Shown piece after piece: positions 45,095-54,344 of a stretch of DNA of 64,000 bases (position 1 is the stretch's first letter; the number at the start of each line of letters is the position of its first letter). The notes under the pieces were generated by a model. That model did not search any database. It worked only from the letters and a program-made list of their open reading frames with translations, and was not told the DNA's origin. The position numbers and the translations under genes were made by a program. The DNA is from Achatina immaculata (Eukaryota; Mollusca; Gastropoda; Stylommatophora; Achatinidae), in the NCBI GenBank assembly GCA_009760885.1, contig CM019691.1, positions 29,311,814 through 29,375,813 of the forward strand. Direction: 5' to 3'.

Positions 45095-45096
45095 AT

Positions 45097-45240
45097 AGCA
45101 TCATCATCTGGTGCCGTGCCGACTGGAGTTGGCTATTATGCTTACCCAGAGTACCTGATCCCTCACGCAAGCCGTTAGCTTAGTTGGTGATCTCCTTTCA
45201 CACCATCTCGTCAAACTGTCCAATATTATTGTAACACTTT
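45097..45240 (-). mobile_element. LINE 3' end, family 2, minus strand
   Basis: On + CATCATCATCTGGTGCCGTG, ATTATGCTTACCCAGAGTAC and TTAGTTGGTGATCTCCTTTC are inversions of the sequence at 47985-48085, with the CAT run representing the (GAT)n tail. Confidence 0.75.
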
Positions 45241-45244
45241 CGAG

Positions 45245-45945
45245 CTGTGAACTTACACTGTCCATTGTAACAGTTTAATGTTCTGTTCTTGATTATTATA
45301 TTATTGACGTTTGAAGATGTTATTTGATTAGTGCGAGCGTTACCCTCACACGCAACCTGATTCCTGCTGTCTAGATTAGGTTTCATAAATATTACAACAT
45401 TCGCTAGGCCAAGTCCGATGAAAAGTTCACTGAATCGATTTAATTCTGACAAATAAGGTCACAGATGTATTGCTGGCAACATCACTTGGAATAAGATGCA
45501 ATAGGGCATAAAATTCGTTAGTTTCGTCGTTGAAGCACATAATCATTGTTCACAGTATCAAACTCTAGCATATTCTAGATGCAGCACTTCAGCAATGTTC
45601 TCAGCTTCACAATACTCTACACGTGATACGAAAACAATTCCAGACTCTGTACTGTATTAGATCTGCAACACGTGGTCAGCTCCTCGTCTCAATCACTTTA
45701 TACAAAGTTTCAAAAGTATCAAATTTTCATAATCACTTCAAATACATCTTCAGTCTCTATCCTAAAACTACTTCTGGTTCTAAACCGCTTTTTTCTGAGT
45801 GTCTATTTTGTCCTCCTAAAACTGCTTCCCTGACTTATACGTCGTAAGTCAAATGTCCAATAGGACACACCCTTAGACCTTTCCATTGGTCAGATGGTCA
45901 AGTCGATCCACTCCCGTTTTTCAAACCTGTGTGAAAATTGCGTCC
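45245..45945. other. unassigned stretch
   Basis: No gene or repeat recognised. Confidence 0.5.
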
Positions 45946-45949
45946 TAAA

Positions 45950-46074
45950 ATTAGCAAATATTCGTCCCGTGCGGTAATAACTTCAGATGGGAAATGCAGA
46001 ACAGAAATTAGGAACAGAATAGGCCAAGCAAAGACTGCATTTCAGAGAATGAGAAACATATTAGCCAACACATC
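45950..46074 (+). mobile_element. LINE family 2, part 1 (upstream of an insertion)
   Basis: Reads VITSDGKCRTEIRNRIGQAK then TAFQRMRNILANTS, the RT-connection block (YLGS.IT.DG.C..EI..RI..AK.AF) of an RTE-like LINE. It stops abruptly at AGCCAACACATC (46063-46074) and resumes at 47621. Confidence 0.8.
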
Positions 46075-46434
46075 GGTTCTAAGGACTGTTATTGCCGGAG
46101 GTGGGGTGGAGAATTCGATCTCCACTCCAACGGCGTGCGTCTCAAACAGCCTCTGGCAGTCAAGTCCAGCTCCTGGCCTTCCCGTGGCAGAACTGTTTAA
46201 ACTGGCAGGAGAAGGGGCGAGGGCGAATATCTGGCGCCTGAAAACCAGATACTTAGGGTAGATGAGTGGCACGTTTGGTAGCTCATCTGCCGCTGTTGGC
46301 GAGATTCTTCAGCTGCCGTGCGTGGAGCGGTGCTCTTCCCGGCCAATGAAGAAAGGTGCAAATGGGGTTGCCGCGCAGCATCACTGCGGAAAAGGTAGTA
46401 GAAAGGATAAAGCGAAACAAACAGTCAAATCACG

Positions 46435-47010
46435 GCACCTCTGGTCTGGAGGTCGGTCACGTCCTGAATGCAGTCATATCGGGTGAAATGCATGAACCGG
46501 CTTGTTCCAGAGGTTGAGACACTGCTGGCGAGACTCTTCGAATGCCACATGTGGAGTGAAGCTCTTCCTGGTCAAGGAAGAAAATGCGGAAAAGAAATCA
46601 AGGTTGCTGTGCGGTGCCGATGTGAAAAGGTGGTGGAAAGGACAAAGTGAAGTTTAATCGGTATGTCCAGTAGTATCGCTGCGAGAGCTATACATACCAC
46701 GGAGCCTCTGCTCTAGAGGCCGGCCACGTCCGAAATACACCTACAGTGGTGAAATATGCCTAAACCGGCACACACCAGGGGTGGAACTTGATGGCTAGAC
46801 ATGTCATGCCACCTCCGCTCTAGAGGTCGGTCACGCCTAATATACACCCATACTGGTGAATTTTGCCTAAACCGGCTCACACCAGGGGTGAATCTTGAAG
46901 GCTATGCATGTCACAGTACCTCTGCTCTAGAGGTCGGTCACGTCCCAAACATGCCCATACTGGGATAATATGCCTAAACCGGCTCAACCCAGGGGTGGAA
47001 GTCACTAGTG
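46435..47010. repeat. ~107-bp tandem repeat within the insertion
   Basis: Units start near 46435, 46690, 46808 and 46911, each with CTCTAGAGG(T/C)CGG(T/C)CACG, CCTAAACCGGC and CCAGGGGTG. The first is separated from the rest by one of the ~250-bp blocks. Confidence 0.8.
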
Positions 47011-47123
47011 GCGATGATTCGTCCTCCTGGACAAAAGCTCCATCCTGGTCACAACTAGGAAGGGTAGCGGCCACAACCGCAAAATGCTGAAGTCGGAGAC
47101 ACTGGACCAGGGCAGTCTAGACA

Positions 47124-47375
47124 AACAACCACCTCTCGCGGGGATGTTTGCGTATCCTAATCACGCTGAGGTTTTCCGGTGAGAAAGTCCAACTCTGGAC
47201 TGGATGGGCAACCACCTCTCACCCGGCGGTGATACACGGGTATCTCAAAACACGTCAAGATTTTCCGGTGAGGAGGTCCAACTCTGGCCTGGGTGGGCTA
47301 CCTCCTCTCACCCAGCGGGGATGCACTGATATCCAAAACACGTCGAGGTCTTCCGGTAAGAAAGTCCAACTCTAG
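47124..47375. repeat. ~90-bp tandem repeat within the insertion
   Basis: Nearly three units sharing CACCTCTC..GCGGGGATG, CACGTCGAGGTTTTCCGG and GTCCAACTCTGGACTGG. Confidence 0.8.
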
Positions 47376-47620
47376 ACTAAACTGGTGCAACGAAAACCAC
47401 GGTGTCACGCAATCCGCTTCAGAGACCCACCAAGAATACAGGCTAAAGCCCTGCGATACTCTGAACCCCTTGTGGTCCTCCCGTCAATCTCGTGTGGTCC
47501 TTTCGGGGACCACACAGGAGACCACGGGACCTAACGAGGACCACAGGCGTAAATTCAGTAGGATCACAGTGCGGTTTTGGTGGTAGAAGCGAACGAAGAA
47601 GACGAAGAAGAAGAAGAAGA

Positions 47621-48077
47621 AGCCAACACATCCTTATCAATGAAAACGAGTCCTAAAATGCTATATTGAACCTATCTTGTTATATGGAAGTGAATCATGG
47701 ACAATAGGCAAGTCTGTACAAAAATCATTGGAAACAGCAGAAATGTGGTTTATTAGAAGAATGTTGCGAATCCCCTGGACAGCAAAAATAACTACTGAAG
47801 AATGCATGAGAAGAGCTGGAGAGACAAAAAATCTTGTCAAAAAGATAAGAGAAAGACAATGTACTTTCATAGGACATGCAATGAGAAGAGGGGGCATTGA
47901 AAATATATTAACAACAGGAAAAATTGAAGGAAGAAGATCAAGAGGAAGACCAAGAGAAATAATACTGGAAAGTCTGACGAGATGGTGTGAGAGGAGATCA
48001 CCAACTGAGCTGATGACCTTCATGAAGGATCATGTACTCTGGAGAAGCATATTAGCCAACGTCAGTCGATACGGCAC

Positions 48078-48080
<3 letters not shown>
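47621..48080 (+). mobile_element. LINE family 2, part 2 with (ATG)n tail
   Basis: Continues the interrupted LINE: CYIEPILLYGSESWTIGKSV (from about 47661), EMWFIRRMLRIPWTAK, GHAMRRGGIENILTTGKIEG, RRSRGRPREIILESLTRW, SPTELMTFMKDHVLWRS and a C-terminal VSRYGT. The stop codon TGA lies in the first repeats of the tail. Best-preserved family-2 C-terminus here; one frameshift at the insertion side. Confidence 0.9.

Positions 48081-48081
<1 letters not shown>
47677..48081 (+). pseudogene. LINE ORF2 C-terminal fragment
   Basis: 134-residue open frame of the reverse-transcriptase C-terminus. YIEPILLYG immediately precedes it. It carries the LINE-typical WFIRRML block and the basic SRGRPRE motif. No catalytic box is included, so it encodes no enzyme. 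Confidence 0.85.
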
Positions 48082-48109
<28 letters not shown>

Positions 48110-48215
48110 GATGATGATGATGATGATGATAATGATGATGATGATGATGGTGGTGATGATGATGATGATGACAACGACGACGACGATGACGATGACGATG
48201 ATGATGATGATGCGT
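48078..48215. repeat. (ATG/GTG/ACG)n trinucleotide tract
   Basis: LINE tail expanded to about 140 bp of ATGATG, with GGT and GAC variants. It encodes poly-Met/Val in one frame, which is not a gene. Confidence 0.95.
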
Positions 48216-48585
48216 CCCGTGTCAGTTTGTTGCGTCAATTCCGTCTATGCAATTTTCTCACCACGTTTCAGGCGTTTGCGATATCTATGGGGGGATTAGC
48301 CCAGATCTGTTTACACAGTGTCTAGCAGTTTTCGTCTGTTCTATTATTATCTGAGCAAATCCTCTTTATCTGCCTATATTGTCGGCGTCCTGTCCTAGTT
48401 TTACTTTTACTAACGCTGTGGGAGTGTTCCCCTTGAATTTTCCATCGTTTCTGACCTACTTTCTACGTATAAGTAATAATAAAGTATACTAAATATGCCA
48501 GTTGTAATAATAATAATAAGAAGAAGAACATTAATAATAATAATTATGATACTATCCTAATTTACAAGGGACTATGCAACATTAT
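48216..48585. other. unassigned stretch
   Basis: Includes a short (AAT)n run near 48508-48542; nothing else recognised. Confidence 0.5.
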
Positions 48586-48589
48586 TTCT

Positions 48590-48780
48590 CTCACGCTTCC
48601 CTGGCTCTTCTTCCCTCTATTTTTCCTGTTGTTACAATATTTTCATTGCACCCTTTTCTCATTGCATGTCCTATGAAAGTGCATTGTCTCACTCTTATTT
48701 TTTGTTTTGTTTTTGTGTGGCAAGATTTTTTCGTCTCTCCAGCTCTTGTCATACATTCTCCATGCTGTAAACTGTATAGT
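48590..48780 (-). mobile_element. LINE family 2 fragment, minus strand
   Basis: On + TTCCTGTTGTTACAATATTT, CTCATTGCATGTCCTATGAA, AGTGCATTGTCTCACTCTTA, the inverse of 47820-47930, interrupted by a TTTTGTTTTG insertion. Confidence 0.75.
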
Positions 48781-49106
48781 TTACCAGAATGAGAGAGAAA
48801 ATACTATATTTTACGTATTGTAAAACTATCAATTACTTAACTTTAACAGGATGGATGGGTAAAATTATAGCTTATATACTCTATCAAGATATGAGGGTGA
48901 AGCTATCGCTTACATATTTTATCATGACAGGATGGTAAACTTTCGTTTACATACTTTATCAAGTTGCGTAGGGAAATCTATCACTTATATAGTGTACATA
49001 AAAGAAGATAGAACAAATAATGATGGAAAGCAAGAGAGAGAGAGAGAGAGGGAGAGAAAATCAATAACTAAAAATAATACAGCACTTTTCTATCCGTATT
49101 TACCAG

Positions 49107-49226
49107 ATGAAATATCCGGGCCACTCTACGACCGGACAGGAAACGAACAAACTGTTCTTCGAAGATCTGGAGTGGGTAACATTGAAAGAGCCAGATCTAG
49201 AACGCTAAAAATGACACTTGTTATTG
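49107..49226 (+). CDS. GPCR exon A: intracellular loop 3 and start of TM6 (GnRH/AKH/corazonin receptor-like)
   Basis: Acceptor TATTTACCAG, then 120 bp of coding sequence in phase (one base is supplied by the previous exon) and donor G|GTAAGT. The peptide ends VLRRSGVGNIERARSRTLKM then TLVI. The basic LRRS..NIERARSRTLKMT stretch is the usual cytoplasmic end of TM6 in GnRH/AKH/corazonin-type class A receptors (RTLKMT), the G-protein coupling loop at the plasma membrane. It leaves one base (G) which joins TT of exon B to make Val. An in-frame ORF runs further left into a (GA)n tract at 49033-49052, so the acceptor, not the ORF start, defines the exon. Upstream exons with TM1-TM5 were not found. 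Confidence is high for the exon, moderate for the ligand class. Confidence 0.82.
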
Positions 49227-49253
49227 GTAAGTGACGCTTGGTATTGGTAAGTG
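49214..49253. repeat. 20-bp tandem duplication spanning the exon A donor
   Basis: ACACTTGTTATTGGTAAGTG is followed by ACGCTTGGTATTGGTAAGTG (two differences) and a third partial ACACTTGATATT. Two good 5' splice sites therefore lie 20 bp apart (49227 and 49247). Use of the second would read GGT AAG TGA and stop. Confidence 0.85.
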
Positions 49254-49769
49254 ACACTTGATATTAACTTAAATCCTCAGTGTTACATGCTGTAGTGAGT
49301 TTTTCGTTCGTCAAAGTCTTGAAATAAAATTAAATAAGAAGACGCACAAAGGAAAAAAAAGTATCTGAGAAGCTTGTTTTAGGTTTTCATCGTAATCTTC
49401 AGATATTATGTACACAGTATTAACAGTCCCCGCGGTTTGTGGAAATACGCTAGTCCTGCCGTATCTGCGGCTATTTGGTTATAAGCCTTATCGCGGATGC
49501 TTGAAACAGCGAGCAAGATATGCATAGCTGTGATACAGTTTAATTTTTTTTAAAATATAAACATTATGATGCATTAAGGCTTTTCTTGGCTTAGTAGACT
49601 TATTTACTATTTTAATTCCGCGGGCAACCGAAATCGCGGCTGAGGAAGTCGCGGATACTGGGGACTGCTGTAATAAGGTCATAAATGCAAAGATATATTT
49701 TTCTTCTTCACGTCCCCACTCTTTCTATACTGCTACTGCATATATTTTCCTTCACAGCAGATTAAAAAG

Positions 49770-49925
49770 GCGGTGGGCTCAGCGTCACGCCCAGCTGCAC
49801 TTACTTCCCCACCACCAGGAGTCAGGTAGTCATTTCTACAGCTGGGTGACTGTGATGACTCTTGTCACCCACCTGCGCGAGATATACGAGAGCACAAGCC
49901 ACTACGACACCAAGGCCGCCCTTCT
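49770..49925 (-). mobile_element. tRNA-derived SINE, minus strand, degraded
   Basis: On minus: TTGGTGTCGTAGTGGCTTGT resembles an A-box head; the B-box is degraded (GGTGACAAGAGTC). The 3' half GGGGAAGTAAGTGCAGCTGG and GGGCGTGACGCTGAGCCCAC matches the family B/D ends. Confidence 0.55.
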
Positions 49926-49984
49926 TGTATAAAAACTAACTAAATTCGTTCTTGGGTGGAGTTGCTTGTTTAAGAAAATGTTTC

Positions 49985-50215
49985 ACAGGATCAGAAAGCC
50001 AAATCAAATCTATGTAAGAAAACTTTGACACAAGATCAGAAGGTCAAATCAAATCTGTGTAAGAAAACTTTGCCACAAGATCAGAAAGTCAAATCAAGTC
50101 TGCCTAAGAAAACTCTGACGCAAGATCAGAAAGCCACGTCAAGTCTATGTAAAAAAAAAAACCACAAGATCAGAAAGCCAGATCAATTCCATGTAAGAAA
50201 TCCTTGACAAAGAAT
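49985..50215. repeat. 45-bp minisatellite, about 5 units
   Basis: Unit AAGAAAACTTTGACACAAGA plus TCAGAAAGTCAAATCAAATCTGTGT, with poly-A expansion in the fourth unit. Intronic. Confidence 0.95.
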
Positions 50216-50815
50216 AAGAAAGGATAACATATGACAGAACACCCTGGCTAGACGCTCTTTCTGTACTGCATTACTTTCATCCTAAATAAACGACAACGCA
50301 TTGAAATATATTCCACGTCTAGATCTCATCATTTATCTCTGCTGCAGCAAATATTCGACAGGGATTCTGAGTTGATGCTATACGTTTAACAAAGTTGAAA
50401 CTAGCACACACACACAAAAAGGAGATTAAAGATTTAGTCTGGGAAACGTCGACGCAAATCTGAGAGCATTAGTTGCGCCTTTCGAAGTCGTCTTTCCTGT
50501 GTATAATGGAAATACTTTCTACGACGTAGCTGTGTCATTGATCATGTGGATATATAATTTTTATAAGATACTCAGGACGAAGTAAATATTGTGGGAAGAA
50601 GTATGTATATAGTGCATGAAGAGCAAGAAAAGCAAATGATAATTTCTACACTGTGTTGACATTAAGCTCGGCTTCTGAGATGCGTCGGCCAGAGATGAAG
50701 TAACTGAAGGAGTGAACCTTCGAAGTGTCGTGTACCAGCCAGATACGATTCACCGTTATAAGTGTATTCTGCTCCGAGAAGTTGATGAGATTTCTCTATT
50801 AGAAATAAAGCGTAG

Positions 50816-51510
50816 AGGAGGAGGAGGAGAAAAAGGCTGGAGGCGCTGTCCGATTTGGTAGTCAGCGACTCATTGTTGACAAGCTGGCGTCAGGGTGTGG
50901 CGAATTATAGTTGACAAGTTGGTGGCAGGGTGTGGCGAATTATAGTTGACATGCTGGCGTCAGGGTGTGGCGAATTATAGTTGACATGCTGGCGTCAGGG
51001 TTGTGAACCATAGTTGACATGCTGGCGTCAAGGTTGTGAACCATAGTTGACATGCTGGCGTCAGGGTTGTGAACCATAGTTGACATGCTGGCGTCGGGGT
51101 TTTGAACTATAGTTGACATGCTGGCGTCAGGGTTGTGAACCATAGTTGACATGCTGGCGTCAGGGTTGTGAACCATAGTTGACATGCTGGGGTCGGGGTT
51201 TTGAACTATAGTTGACATGCTGGCGTCAGGGTTTTGAACTATAGTTGACCAAGACAATGTCCCCTTCTCAGATGGCACCTCCATTAACTGGCCTAATCTG
51301 GCTAATGGAGAAGAGATCGCCATAATCCTCATGGCGGTGGAGTCTAAAGAAGCATTGCCTTGCCCCTGTTTTGTTATCTGTACTCAGGGACTGAAATAAA
51401 TATCCCCCACAACACGCCCCCCCCCCAATGCGATAAGATAATGTGCCCCAGTATTCTAACTGCGTAGTCTGCAAAGAACACTAGCTTGCAGCACCAGGGA
51501 GAAAGAAGAA
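50816..51510 (-). mobile_element. pearl/Helentron-like element, copy 4
   Basis: Minus-strand copy with the largest core. On + it starts GGCGCTGTCCGATTTGGTAG, then about eleven units of TAGTTGACATGCTGGCGTCA plus GGGTTGTGAACCA (50868-51245), then TCATGGCGGTGGAGTCTAAA, a C run at 51418-51427, and TGCAAAGAACACTAGCTTGC. Right flank is a (GAA)-type repeat. The core unit is the reverse complement of the ~33-bp unit in copies 1 and 2. Lies in the GPCR intron, antisense to the gene. Confidence 0.65.
50868..51245. repeat. 33-bp core minisatellite, about 11 units
   Basis: Units differ in the last third: GGGTGTGGCGAATTA on the left, GGGTTGTGAACCA in the middle, GGGTTTTGAACTA on the right. The order suggests polar growth. 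Because 33 is divisible by three, a minus frame repeats NPDASMSTMVH; not a gene. Confidence 0.95.
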
Positions 51511-51963
51511 CAAGAAGAACAAGAACAAGAAGCAGCAGCAGTCATTCTTCATGTGCGGCGGATTTGACACATAGCTGAATACACGTTAAAACTTCACTTT
51601 CTGATTGTTAATGGTTTTATTATTACATACTTGTACGTTCACATAGTTCTTAATGTATGACGTGATATATGACTCAGTATAATGTAGGACGAGATATATG
51701 ACTCAGTTAATGTGTGATGAAATACATGACATAATAACTGCGTGTATAACTGATTTTACTTAATCCCATAGTTTTCTTATATTCATGTCATCATCATCAT
51801 GATCTTATTCTCATCATCATCATCATCTCACTGGAGAAGTAAGAAGTAGTGACGCGATAGGAGAGGGCGAAGTAATATTAGTGTACACGCAATCAACTGC
51901 TGCATTCCGCAATCGTAAATAACGAATGTATCATTCTCTCTTTTTCTATCTCTTTCTCTCCAG

Positions 51964-52027
51964 TTGGTGCCTACGTAATGTGTTGGACTCCCTACTTTGT
52001 TATCTCCGTGTGGTATTATTTTGACAG
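51964..52027 (+). CDS. GPCR exon B: TM6 and start of extracellular loop 3
   Basis: Acceptor TTTCTCTCCAG, 64 bp, donor GACAG|GTAGGT. With the G from exon A it reads V GAYVMCWTPYFVISVWYYFD then AG, the first two bases of Arg. The CWTPY motif is the TM6 toggle/hinge (CWxP) of class A receptors, and the FVISVWYYF continuation fits GnRH/AKH/corazonin receptors (CWTPYxVxxxWYxF). Phase 1 in, phase 2 out, fully compatible with exons A and C. Too short to appear as a long ORF. Uses all conserved residues expected for TM6. Confidence 0.85.
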
Positions 52028-52061
52028 GTAGGTCATATGTGCAGCCCCATTCAGCTAGCAA

Positions 52062-52175
52062 CCTATCATCATCATCATCATCATCACCACCACCACCACC
52101 ACCACCACCATCACGACCACCACCACCACCACTATCACCACCACCACCACCACCATAATCATCATAATTATTTTT
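52062..52175. repeat. (CAT/CAC)n tract
   Basis: About 110 bp of CAT and CAC triplets, 35 bp inside the exon B donor. In one frame it reads poly-His but lies in the intron. Confidence 0.95.
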
Positions 52176-52205
52176 ATTATTGTAGACTATGTCTGTGTAA
52201 TCTAT

Positions 52206-52236
52206 ATTTATTATATATATATATATATATATATAT
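52206..52236. repeat. (AT)n microsatellite
   Basis: TA dinucleotide run in the GPCR intron; further intronic AT runs are at 53115-53143, 56621-56664 and 56998-57028. Confidence 0.9.
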
Positions 52237-52739
52237 AATGTTTAAGAATGTGGTTAATTACAGCTGTTAAGACACTCTCTTTGCATGTACCTCCGTACTG
52301 CATGGCCAAGATTCCCCAACCCTATGACCGCCAACCCAGGATTCTCCCCTCCAAGGAATACTATATGCCAGTTGGGTATCAGGTTAAACATACCTCACAA
52401 CGTTGCCACAACGTGATATAGACATTATCAAGTCATATATAAAAATACATTAACGTTTTATTTACTCAACAACATGGATCAGTGGAACCACAGGACCTAC
52501 ATTCACACTAGACATTCAACACATATCATAAAAGACATATGCAGGCAAAATATCAATCAATTCAATATTCATTAGCTCGTGTAACTAAAATGATAACTGA
52601 AACAACCGTGGCTATTTGTTCTCAAACCCCTCATCCCAGTACACAACTCCAGAATGTACCCATGCACTTATTCATTCTGCAGCTTCCCTGCCGGACGCTG
52701 TACCCCTTCATACATAAATTCACGTGTGCTATCGCACGA

Positions 52740-53109
52740 ATACTCCTCAGTTCAATGAAGTTCAAATAATGTCCCAACGCACTAAGTTCCCTTCCAGTTT
52801 ATGAAGTTCAAATAATGTGCCAATGCACTAGTACTCCTTCTCAGTTCATTAGTTCATATGTGCTCATGCACTAACACCCCGTCTCGGTTCATTAGTTCAA
52901 ATGTGTTCATGCACATATATCCACCGCTTCATGAAATTCACATGAAGACCATGCCTGGTGGCATCACCCATGCTATTCAAGAGAAGGTTAATCATAGGAA
53001 TCACTAATATAATTATTTCCACAGGTACATTAATTTCTCATAACAATATCAGCATTAAGGCATCACCCATGCTATTCAAGAGAAAGTGCATCATTAGGAA
53101 TCACAAATA

Positions 53110-53110
<1 letters not shown>
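52740..53110. repeat. two loose tandem repeats in the intron
   Basis: 52740-52920: about four ~50-bp units with AGTTCAAATAATGTGCCAAT and GCACTA. 52960-53110: GCATCACCCATGCTATTCAA occurs twice, about 100 bp apart, with TCATTAGGAATCACAAATAT after each. Confidence 0.7.
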
Positions 53111-53143
<33 letters not shown>

Positions 53144-53378
53144 CAGCGACATGGAATTCACATTAATTATCAGCATGATTCATCATGAACACAATACATA
53201 TCCATCTATATGTAACACAACTATATCAGGGGCGACAGGGCCAGGTATCCCCATATCAGCGAGATCGATCCTCTCCCGTCATGTCTGTACTAATCTCAAT
53301 CTTATCCTTATTTATCCTTTTCCGCACGCTTTCCTCCTTATAAAGTACACATCATGCGTGGGTGTGGACGCAGCCCAG

Positions 53379-53402
53379 CTCGCTCGCTCGCTCGCTCGCT
53401 TG
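53379..53402. repeat. (GCTC)n microsatellite
   Basis: CTCGCTCGCTCG run. Confidence 0.9.
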
Positions 53403-53512
53403 CGTCATTCTGAGCTACGCGCGCTCGTCCACATTATCATCATCATCATTTCCGCATGTGTTGTTGTCTTACAGTGTAATATACACATTTGTCATCTGCA
53501 TGCATTTTATAA

Positions 53513-53725
53513 CGGAGTGGATTAGTCCACACGCTCTCCGATCAGGGTGCCCGGATTCGATTTCCAAGAGTGGTTTGTCAAAAACTCCCGGTGTTCCCCA
53601 TTCACAAGAAAAAACACGAGTACGATGGTCAACTATCTGGGAAGGAAGAGGAATGGCGCTCCTAGCTACGGAGTTCGTGCTGATGGCGACACTAGTTGGC
53701 AGTTTCTGGTCAACTTCTGACTAGG
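53513..53725 (+). mobile_element. tRNA-derived SINE-like element
   Basis: Head GGAGTGGATTAGTCCACACG resembles an A-box, and GCCCGGATTCGATTTCC a B-box, about 35 bp apart. Body includes GAAAAAACACGAGTACGATG and GCGCTCCTAGCTACGGAG. Ends near TTCTGACTAGG just before a CAT run. Confidence 0.55.
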
Positions 53726-53734
53726 TATCATCAT

Positions 53735-53960
53735 CATCATCGCCTTTCACTCCCTTGAGAGCATAGCCCACGGATAAAAGCTCTATAATCATCTCTGTTC
53801 TTGGAATTATTCTCTGCTTCTTTCCATGTGTATCCCTTGTCTCTGAGCGCTGTCATAATTTCTCTTTTCCAAGTAAGTCCTAGGTCTTCCTCGTTTTCTA
53901 TTTTCATGAGGATTCCATGTCAGTACATGTCTTGCTATGCTGGTGTCAGGTTTCCTCAGA
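53735..53960 (-). mobile_element. LINE 3' end with (GAT)n tail, minus strand
   Basis: On minus: EEDLGLTWKREIMTALRDKG, YTWKEAENNSKNRDDYRAFI, then RGLCSQGSERR and stop, followed by a (GAT)n tail seen as CATCATCATCATC at 53730. Good match to the end of RTE-like proteins. Confidence 0.8.
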
Positions 53961-54068
53961 CTGTGCCAACAGAGCACTTATGGCTTTACCGTGTGCAATG
54001 ACGCTGATTCACAACTCACAGCTTTACATTTACCTTTATGCATTTTACATGTAGTCTATTTACAATGA

Positions 54069-54305
54069 CAATATTACCGCGGTTGTGTAGTTGTTAGTGC
54101 ACTCACCGGCCGGTCAGAAAGACCCTGATTCGATTTCGCTCTTAGGTGAAATATATTTTTTCCGACCGACTGGCACTGGGGTCATCCCAACCTCAAAATT
54201 TGAGTACCTTAAGTTTTTTGCCTAAGACAAGAAAGGCATCGAGGACAAGTGCCAGCATCCCTATCTCAGAATCTGTAGTGGCCAAGAAATGTGAATGCAC
54301 TAACA
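54069..54305 (+). mobile_element. tRNA-derived SINE, family A, copy 2
   Basis: GCGGTTGTGTAGTTGTTAGT (A-box), GACCCTGATTCGATTTCG (B-box), then TTTTTTCCGACCGACTGG, CACTGGGGTCATCCCAACC and GAGGACAAGTGCCAGCATCC parallel the family A SINE at 17007. Ends in AATTCACACCCC. Confidence 0.75.
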
Positions 54306-54344
54306 ATTCACACCCCTTCTCCTCCTCCTCCTTCTTCTTCTTCT

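Larger units (their letters stand above)
46075..47620 (+). mobile_element. 1546-bp insertion with (GAA)n tail inside a LINE
   Basis: Bounded by a perfect 12-bp duplication AGCCAACACATC (46063-46074; 47621-47632) and ending in GAACGAAGAAGACGAAGAAG. Internally it has two ~250-bp related blocks (46290-46420 and 46515-46650), about four ~107-bp units with CTCTAGAGGTCGGTCACG (46435-47010), and about three ~90-bp units with TTTTCCGGTGAG (47124-47370). No credible protein. Higher G+C than its surroundings. The 3' tail and duplication indicate target-primed retrotransposition of a non-coding element. Confidence 0.75.
49227..51963 (+). other. GPCR intron A-B (2737 bp)
   Basis: Starts GTAAGT and ends CTCTCCAG. 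Holds a SINE (49770), a 45-bp array (49985) and a pearl-like element (50816). The rest (49254-49765, 50216-50815, 51511-51960) shows nothing beyond short simple repeats such as CAT at 51787-51826. Confidence 0.75.

Noticed and set aside
50940..51332. 130-residue minus frame of repeated MSTMVHNPDAS
   Set aside because: 33-bp core repeat of a mobile element read in frame.
52037..52270. Poly-His frame
   Set aside because: Intronic CAT/CAC tract directly after a splice donor.
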